A stretch of DNA of 64,000 nt from Misgurnus anguillicaudatus (lineage: Eukaryota > Chordata > Actinopteri > Cypriniformes > Cobitidae), in contig NC_073337.2 of the NCBI RefSeq assembly GCF_027580225.2, positions 14,490,001 through 14,554,000 of the forward strand, in the 5' to 3' direction. This document shows, one piece after another, positions 57,071 through 64,000 of the stretch. A model generated the notes under the pieces. It worked only from the letters and a program-made list of their open reading frames with translations. It ran no database searches and was not told the DNA's origin. The position numbers and the translations under genes were made by a program. Position 1 is the first letter of the stretch. Each line of letters starts with the position of its first letter.

Positions 57071-58189
57071 CAGTGGCGGTTCTAGACAAATTTCACTAGG
57101 GGGGCCAAGGAGGGGCCAGTGTTTTACCAGAGGAATGATATTTAAAGATTATAGGGGTGGTTACAGGAATTAGTTTAAGACAGGACTAGGCCTTAGTTTA
57201 ATTAGGAAATATAACTAGTTTTAACATACTAAAAACATTACTTGTGTGCATTTTGAAGCAAAACTAAGGGCACTGATGTATTTTAAGATATGGCTTTGCC
57301 TTTACATTTATTTAGTCTAGTCTATATTCCCTTTCCGGGAAACCTCCCCTTAAACTTTATTTTACTTTACAATCATATAAGTAAGAGTGAGTGCAGGTGC
57401 AAAAGAGGAGCTAGGGTCTCATCAGCTCCCTTGTTCAGTCAGGGGACTGTGATTAGGGAGTCTGCCATTACGCCAAACGTTAGTTACCTAAAAATTCCAT
57501 GCAACGCAAAAAACAGTGAGCATCGATGGACCCTATGTTCCCTTACCAGAAATCACGTGACTTTTTCTGAAGCCCTCCAACCGAGCCTACTCAATAAACT
57601 TTATGAAACTTTTATAAAGACAAACGTTTGTTTTAGTTTTAATATAAACACACATTGCTAGACAGTTAGAGACCACAATCTACTCAATATTTAAAATAAT
57701 ATTTATTTTAAATTGTAAACATTTTTTGTATGTAACCTTTAATTATATTCCTCCAATTATATGCATGTATATGTACGACCATAAATACAACGCTTTTTAT
57801 GATGTACTATTTAAAAAGTTAGCGAGATGTTGGTTTTGCCGGATGTTGATGAGTAACAGCTGGGAATGATCACAACGCGCTTAAGCAGCCACGTCACAGG
57901 AGAACAAGTGAACAGTGTCCCAATGTGAAGTGAGCTAGAGTCCTTACCAGTGCCCAAACCTGCATACACATTCTCAACATCGGGAACGAATTCAGACACT
58001 CGCCTAGCAGCACCCGCAGCCAGCTAATTTGCCCGTGTACAACGTTGCATCGCATTAGTTCCGCTTTTGGTGCTTGCGTGCAAAATCAAAATAAATTTAT
58101 ACTTTTTTATTTGGTCAGCACGGGGTGGCCACAGGGGTGGCCAGGGACATGTCTAGAGAGGCACGGGCCGCTGTGTAGAACCGCCACTG
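57071..58189. mobile_element. hAT element, 1.12 kb
   Basis: The tips CAGTGGCGGTTCTAGAC and GTAGAACCGCCACTG are flanked by a perfect TTCTTGGG duplication (57063-57070 and 58190-58197). Subterminal GGGGCCA/TGGCCA words occur on both sides. A 123-codon frame (57290-57661) and a 77-codon frame (58045-58278) have no recognisable transposase motif. It contains a Harbinger-like MITE. Confidence 0.93.
57154..57349. mobile_element. Harbinger-like MITE, 196 bp (copy 2)
   Basis: It runs from GGGGTGGTTACAGGAATTAG to CCGGGAAACCTCCCC and aligns with 21318-21544 through CAGGACTAGGC / GATGTATTTTAAGATATG words. Nested inside the hAT element, so younger than it. Confidence 0.72.
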
Positions 58190-58213
58190 TTCTTGGGTGC
58201 TTTATAGGTGCTA

Positions 58214-58512
58214 TAGACGGTTTCAGCAGTAACAACATAAACAAGCGGCTTTCGTGGTCATCACGTAACTTCCGGTAAACTCCGCGAAGAATAAATAAGA
58301 ACAAAGTCTTTTTAAAGAAGTTTATTTATATTACAAGCAAAAATAAACAACACGTAGATAGGAACCCAAAACATTTGTTATTTCCGACGAGGTATTTGTT
58401 TAAGAGTTCAGTTTCAGCAACTAGTCAGATCATAAAACAAACAGAAACCGGAAGTAAAGTTCGGACCAGACGCTTATCGCGTCACCGCACGTGCGCCTGA
58501 TGAAACGGTCTA
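58214..58512. mobile_element. 299-bp TA-target MITE, full copy 2
   Basis: Tips TAGACGGTTTCAGCAG and GATGAAACGGTCTA, TA on both sides (58212-58213 and 58513-58514). Reverse orientation relative to 6302-6600 and identical in length. Confidence 0.88.
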
Positions 58513-58584
58513 TATAGCATTAAAATGGTTCTCCTATGATTACGAGCTTTTGGTGCTATTTAGCACCAATTTTTTAAGTGTATG

Positions 58585-58873
58585 TTTAAAGCTTTTAAAC
58601 TATTTTTGCATGTAGATTGTTATATCAAGTTTATCCAGCTTAGCAAATAAATTAATTAGGTGTATCTCACTAATGTACGTTATAAGGAGGCTGTGGAATG
58701 TAACAAGATACATGAACCATACAGATATATAAATGTATAAAAAAAAAGGTTGGACACGGAATGTCATAGTTGACCAATAAAAATTCAAGTATTTCAGATG
58801 TATAATGTATTACTATGATTTTTTTGTCTCTGTGTATATTGCATTACCCCCTACTGAAAAACCTTTCCCAGAG

Positions 58874-58875
<2 letters not shown>
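58585..58875. other. Gene-free stretch
   Basis: AT-rich with no notable structure. Confidence 0.5.

Positions 58876-58915
<40 letters not shown>
58876..58915. repeat. (CT)n microsatellite, 20 units
   Basis: A pure CT array; the Ser-Leu frame over it is an artefact. Confidence 0.95.
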
Positions 58916-58919
<4 letters not shown>

Positions 58920-58921
<2 letters not shown>

Positions 58922-60610
58922 TATAATTATTTTATTTATCCTCAGACTATTCACTTTGCTTCGACATCTTGAAAAAGATCCAAAGCAGTATTGTTATACA
59001 CTAAAACAAACCTTAACAATACCAAAATTAAATTAAGATGTGGGATAAATGCATGCAGGTTTTGTGAGTTTCCTTATAATATAACTTTGTGACAAGTACA
59101 CAAAAGCAGGATTGTTTTAACATGATGTTTTGCTCTGTACTGTAATAATATTTTCTTTAATTCTGCATTAATAACTATCCAAGTTCTGCATGTTACAACC
59201 ACAGCCTCTGTCCCCTCACGGTTAGGGTCACTTTCTTTTAAATCCACTATTTTTACTTAATTTTGTTTTATTATTATTTTTTTTAATGTTATTACAGGTT
59301 TGCTTCACAGAAAATCCAAACCGCACTGATGTCACATTCAGTTATCTGAAGTGCCTTCTAACCATAAAGTGGCAACCGGTACAGAGAACAGGAAATATTG
59401 ACATTCCTTCCATAATTACACATAATGACAACATGAACTGGAGGGTCACGTATAGAGCATTCTTCATCTTTTAGTGTCATTAACAGTGTCTTTAATAAAC
59501 ACTCAGTAGAGAAAAATCAACTTGTATATAATCCACAATAACCAGATTCAGTTATATTAAAAATATTTACTAATTCCTTATACTACTTGTGAACATGCTA
59601 CTTTGCCATTGTGAAGTTGTCCTTACAAAGGTACGAACAGTGCCTGTGAGCTGCTCAATGCCTCTGGGGTTCTGTGGATACCCATGATGCTTTGAGGTTC
59701 TGAGTGTGCCCGCGAGGTGTCTATGAGGTATTGAGCATGCCCCCTGGCTATCTGTGCCCGTTCCACTCCCTTGGTGCAGTCTGGTGTATGAGCAATGAGG
59801 GGTTTTGGGAAAGCCTGATTCTAAAATCCTCATGGTGGGCAGGTGCCAGTGAGGGTGCCAACATGGTCAGCTGCGGTCCAGAGGTAATCCACAATGAATT
59901 CCAGCAGCGGCGAGGATCACAGTAGCGGCTGCCAACATATTCTTCTGCTTTGTTTTTTCAATCATTAATCAGTCAATAGTTTAGCTTCTACTTTTAAACC
60001 TAATCTGTTTTTACTCTTTATTTTACTCTCTTTTCAACATTATCTGATTATTATGTCTTCCTTTTAACTTTTTTATAGTTTTCTTTCTCTATTCCTCCAC
60101 TGGTTTCTCCTCATATCTGGAGCAGGTCCCAGCGTGTTGGAATAGAGGAGGTGCTCCATTCAGCCGGTGAAACATTTCTTCTGCTCTCATTCCTTTGCCT
60201 TAAAACATTCAGGATGTTAACCAAAGGATTGTGGGTAGAAAAGATGAAAGAAGCAGCACGTGCCTGTCCTTGATTTTCCCTGCATCCTTTTACCCTCTGC
60301 TCTATTCCTCTCTTTATCGGTCACCTGGGACACAATTTATTTTATGGTTCCATTCCTGATGCTGGGACAATCACCTTAATATTTACTAAATTCTGATCAG
60401 TAAACATTGAATACCGCTGATTGTTCTATGCTGCATACATTCTATCCTGCTGGCTATAAGTAAATTTCAGTGGACCCAGGGACACATTTTTTAATTGTGG
60501 AAAAGGCAGAATATATGTCACAGGCCCAGTAAGTAGCAATTTACTATATTTCCTGGCGGTTTCATATGATTATGACAAAAAAAAACTTTAAAAAAATGAA
60601 CGATATACAG
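58920..60610. other. Gene-free stretch, partly unique
   Basis: 59630-59930 is balanced in composition with open frames on both strands (87 codons minus, 73 plus) but no recognisable domain or splice context. 60100-60350 (AGGAGGTGCTCCATTCAGCC, CAAAGGATTGTGGGTAG) looks unique and could be a conserved element. Nothing decisive. Confidence 0.35.
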
Positions 60611-60620
60611 TAGACTTTAA

Positions 60621-61267
60621 AGGTGCTGTAAAATGTAAAACTGTATTTAGGCATAGATAAGTAATAAGAGTCCTGTAAATGGTAATTATATTTGATGAGC
60701 CTCAAACACGATTGTTCCTCCTAAACTTTGTACATATAAAAGACAGCTGGAAAACAGGCCAATCTCAACATAACGCTGACTGTGATGCCCCCAACATTAA
60801 ATTTCAGGTACAATGTTGTTACAATGCTAAAAACAAAGTTTTGACTGCTAAGTTGGCTATACGCTAGCATATGCTGTATGCTAGCGTTTAGGCTAAAGCC
60901 CTACAATTGAAGTTACAGTTCCGTTTTGCAGGTCCATACTGAAAAAGCAGACACTAACCACTCAGAAACCACTCCATTAACAATATCCAAAAAATTGATT
61001 ATCCCTCAAACTCAATTTTTTTCTCTAATACAGGCTCAAACACAGACAGAGCTACTAAAATGAGCCGCTCTAAGAAACAGCCAATCAGAGCAGAGCTCAA
61101 CATTATTATTCATGACACTTTTAAATGAGGTAATAATAGAGCATTTCGTTTTAAAGGGAAATCCTAGAGTTGTAAATGGACATGTAAAAACATTTCTGGA
61201 TAATTTTTGCACTTAATAAAGCCTTCTATGTAGATATCAGAGAACAATTTAACACATTATTTCAATG
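60621..61267. mobile_element. TTAA-family repeat, right end truncated
   Basis: It starts AGGTGCTGTAAAATGTAAA after TTAA (60617-60620). The interior (AGCCAATCAGAGCAGAGCTC, GATAATTTTTGCACTTAA) matches a common cyprinid repeat I recall. The expected inverted right tip was not found. Confidence 0.55.
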
Positions 61268-61334
61268 CATTTTTGTCACCTTTAACAATATTACATTATT
61301 GTCAAATGACCTCACAGTTCATGTCAGAACAAAT

Positions 61335-61482
61335 TATTATTATTAATTTAATTATGAATGTTAATACTAATATTAATATTAACATTCATATTAATATTAG
61401 TATTGATATTGATATTATTATTATTATTATTATATTCTATAAAATACTATTCTTCATAATAATAATAATAATAATAATCTAC
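61335..61482. repeat. TTA/ATA-rich trinucleotide tract
   Basis: Irregular ATT, AAT and ATATTA units. The Asn/Ile-rich 74-codon frame across it is simple-sequence translation. Confidence 0.85.
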
Positions 61483-61499
61483 TTACAAAATCAATAAAC

Positions 61500-61868
61500 C
61501 ATTCATATTATTTCTTTTAATCCTTATAGATAAAGGCAACTAAATAACATGAAACCTGTATTTTTCTGATGTTAAATTTGTTTCTGTGTTGATTCAACTG
61601 GTAGGACTAGGTTGCTTTCCCAAAAAATAAACACTGTAACTAGCCTAACACAGCATATAGTCATGTTATAAATAATGTGTTTGTGTTCTTGAAACATTTT
61701 CTAATGGCATTTCAAGAAACATTTTGAAGTTATGTTTAATTGTATTCTAAATTGTTTTGAATGTTTTTTCAAGGCAATTATTACAAATGTTTGTATTATA
61801 TTTAAAACTAAGAAAACTGATTTGCAATATTCTTTAAGCATTTGGTTAAGTTTCTATATTTTATAATG
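61500..61868. other. Gene-free stretch
   Basis: AT-rich with no structure of note. Confidence 0.5.
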
Positions 61869-61876
61869 CATGTATA

Positions 61877-63151
61877 CATGGCCGTAGCCCGCTATGAGGT
61901 CACAGAGGTCCGGACCTCGGTAATTTATTCATATAAAATAATACAGTTTGAAGTTCTTTGAATGACTAATTACTTTTTCAAAACGAATCCGCATATATAA
62001 TTAAGTTTGGACAGTTTACTGTATAATTTAGTGTAAAATGACGAAGATTGGCTTAAGCTGCGACAGCGCGGGTACAGAATTTGCAGTGTTGCCAGATCCC
62101 ATTGTAAAAATCCTCTTTAGACGTAGTGTTTTAGCAATTAATGTGACACTTTGACATTATCTATAAAGTGATTGTTAGGTGTAGGTTAGTATTAGCCATT
62201 TCTCTGGTTTATTTCTGAAATACAAGGTTTGGACGAACTTTGTTTTTTAAGGCCAATTATTTTTGCTTGTTTTTTGTACTAATATCTGGCAACATGGAAA
62301 CTGAAAGTTATCAAATAAGACGCATCATTTAGTGCGAGCAGGTTATTCCTGATACTACATTCAGTACGATAAAAGTACAGTATCAACAACACTATCGAAA
62401 AACAGAAAATAACTCTGGTACAAAGATGTAGAAGAATTGGGTTTAAATAAAATATGCTCAATATGTTAAAACGGTAAAGCTAATCTCAACAAAACATACG
62501 CATTAAGAATTCTGTTATTTCATTTAATTTAGAAGTTAACCTTTAACAAAGTCATGCTGAACACCATAAGAGCACTAAACAAGTTCTTGTTTAAAATCTC
62601 GTAACGTTTTTGTTACATATATATAATATTGCTTATTAAAATGATTACAAAAATAAACATTGCTGCACGAAAAAGTAATAAATAATCCAGCAGTCCCAGC
62701 ATCCTCCAAACAGAGTGTGTAAAAAGGTTAAGACAGAATATTTTAAATCCCAGGTAAAAATAAAGGATGCTTCAATGTACTTAAACCACTTAAGTACATT
62801 TGTAAGATATGTAAAGTTATGCTACAAATATACTTATTAAAAGTAAAGTTGTACTTGAGCAGTACTTCAGTTTACCTGAAAAAGTAAGAATACCAGTACC
62901 AACTATATTTTTATTGAAATAAATGATGTCTCAAAATAACACTTAGATGTTCTTAACTTAATTGTAAGAAGTACCAAAAACAAATGTGATATTTAAGCCA
63001 CAAAATGAGTGCATGAAAATAGTACATTTACTAAGTGTAGTTAAAAAGTGTATTTTATTTATGTGTACTTTTTTCACCTGGAATAGCATTTGTTAACTCT
63101 TAACACCCCACCCTGGACCTCTGTATTTTTCAAACCCTGGCTACGGCCATG
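61877..63151. mobile_element. hAT-type element, 1.28 kb
   Basis: The tips CATGGCCGTAGCCCGC and CTGGCTACGGCCATG are flanked by a perfect 8-bp CATGTATA duplication (61869-61876 and 63152-63159). GAGGTCCGGACCTCGG near the left end is partly mirrored by CCCTGGACCTCTG near the right. No transposase frame. The tip CATGG departs from the usual hAT YARNG, so the superfamily is inferred from the duplication length. Confidence 0.87.
62750..63081. mobile_element. Nested MITE with CCAGGTAAAAA tips, about 332 bp
   Basis: The ends CCAGGTAAAAATAAAGGAT and GTACTTTTTTCACCTGG are inverted. The interior repeats AGTACTT/AAGTAC-type words. Target duplication unresolved. Contained within 61877-63151. Confidence 0.65.
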
Positions 63152-63159
63152 CATGTATA

Positions 63160-64000
63160 ATATATCAGTTAATTGTAAACTTTTAATTTAAAGCATTGAT
63201 TAACATTAATTTCTTACAAAGATGCTTTTGATTTTTTAAATATTTTATTAAAACTTTATATAAATATAAGTAAAGAATTTGCCTCTTTAAGAAGTTTGAT
63301 TGCAATGAGTTTGTCTGTCAGAATGCTGTGGGGCATTTTGAAGAGTATGGTTGGGTTTGAAGTTTATAGACAGAAATCTGATCGTTATTGAGTCTGGATG
63401 AGAAACCTCAGCATAATTCATTGTGTGTATACAGAAACATGGGATGCGGTCTTGAGTTAGATTCACCAGATTTGTATACACCATCTTCTGAACACACACA
63501 CTGTATCTCAATCATACAGCCAAAAGCAAATGGATTTAACAATACTTTAGATTTAAATGAATGTGACTGCTTGAGTCATTCTCTCGATGAAAACCCGATC
63601 TACAGTATGTTGTGTCATGTCTGTCTGGCGTTTAGCAATACAGAATTTTTTTTTGGAGAGGGGGTTTGAATTAAGCGACCCCAATAGATGATCTCCAACA
63701 TCAGTGAGTTTCTGACCATGACATGCTTCTGTTGGCCCAGGACTTGACCTATCACACAAACGCACACACACGACAGGCCCAAACACAGTGACGTAGCCCA
63801 GCTACAGGTCCGGTCTCAGTTTTTCGCAGTCATGGGGGGTTTGTACAAAATGTCGGCTAATGCAGTGTGTGCTGGCGCCAGAGAAGTGTGTGTATGTGTG
63901 CACGCGTGTGTGTGTCAGTGGGTACGGTCGATAATGTGTTTATATAACATCCTTCACATTCCTACACTAAGAGCCTTTCCATTCTCCCACACTCCTTCAT
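63160..64000. other. Gene-free end of window, partly unique
   Basis: 63290-63800 is less AT-rich, with frames on both strands (93 codons plus at 63388-63669, 77 minus at 63553-63786) but no recognisable domain. GT/CA-rich runs at 63740-63775 and 63885-63920. Could extend into regulatory DNA beyond the window. Confidence 0.35.

Larger units (their letters stand above)
56965..58580. repeat. Host repeat (GTGCTA..TAGCACC family) carrying two insertions
   Basis: The left part, TTTTTAGTGCCATAAAGCACC, and the right part, TTTTGGTGCTATTTAGCACC, belong to one palindromic family. It is interrupted by an hAT at 57071-58189 and a 299-bp MITE at 58214-58512. Only about 180 bp of host remains. Confidence 0.6.

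Noticed and set aside
59570..59925. Opposed frames of 87 and 73 codons as a possible gene
   Set aside because: No recognisable domain, no convincing start context or splice sites, and frames open on both strands at once are common in balanced-composition DNA.

Overview
This window reads as AT-rich, gene-poor DNA from a bony fish, most likely a cyprinid. That is an inference: the window is packed with short non-autonomous DNA transposons flanked by TA, TTAA, 3-bp and 8-bp target duplications, long dinucleotide microsatellites, a tRNA-derived SINE and an L2/CR1-type LINE tail, and many of the motifs resemble repeat families I know from zebrafish-like genomes. I found no convincing protein-coding exon, tRNA, rRNA or CRISPR array on either strand. 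The longest open frames (60 to 140 codons) are simple-sequence translations or chance frames inside repeats. The window is probably intergenic or deep intronic DNA.

Layout. 1-7.4 kb: TTAA-bounded repeats split by an hAT element (1818-2175), a long TA array, a Tc1/mariner remnant, a 1.2-kb hAT-like element, a SINE relic, a 299-bp MITE and a 447-bp hAT MITE. 7.4-10.6 kb: mostly low-repeat sequence that may hold regulatory elements, interrupted by a LINE tail. 11-19 kb: A-rich, CA, TG and CT arrays, a 0.75-kb foldback and a Harbinger-type MITE at the edge of another element. 19-27.3 kb: TA- and TTAA-type elements, including a 924-bp foldback. 27.3-28.9 kb: a four-element nest. 31-32.5 kb: a 1.2-kb TA element inside a dispersed repeat. 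35.2-36.3 kb: an hAT-like element carrying a perfect 40-bp hairpin. 38.4-39.3 kb: a Harbinger MITE abutting a TTAA element. 40.7-44.1 kb: a composite of direct repeats, a 3.2-kb inverted-repeat element, an hAT and MITEs. 46.5-51 kb: more hAT, foldback and TTAA elements. 53.7-55.1 kb: two hAT elements in and beside a trinucleotide array. 55.8-58.6 kb: another nest. 60.6-63.2 kb: a TTAA-family element and a 1.3-kb hAT with a MITE inside.

The best support comes from exact or near-exact target duplications that I located by eye (1818-2175, 6660-7106, 27382-27827, 28173-28554, 40444-40528, 41329-43154, 53855-54540, 54681-55073, 57071-58189, 61877-63151) and from intact siblings elsewhere in the window that show what an interrupted element looked like before insertion. 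The most unusual items are a foldback family whose asymmetric TTAGGG-containing core is conserved while its arms differ completely (28.0, 43.5 and 49.8 kb), the 40-bp perfect hairpin at 36.03-36.11 kb, and the long direct repeats that exactly abut the 40.79-43.94 kb element. No new coding system was found.
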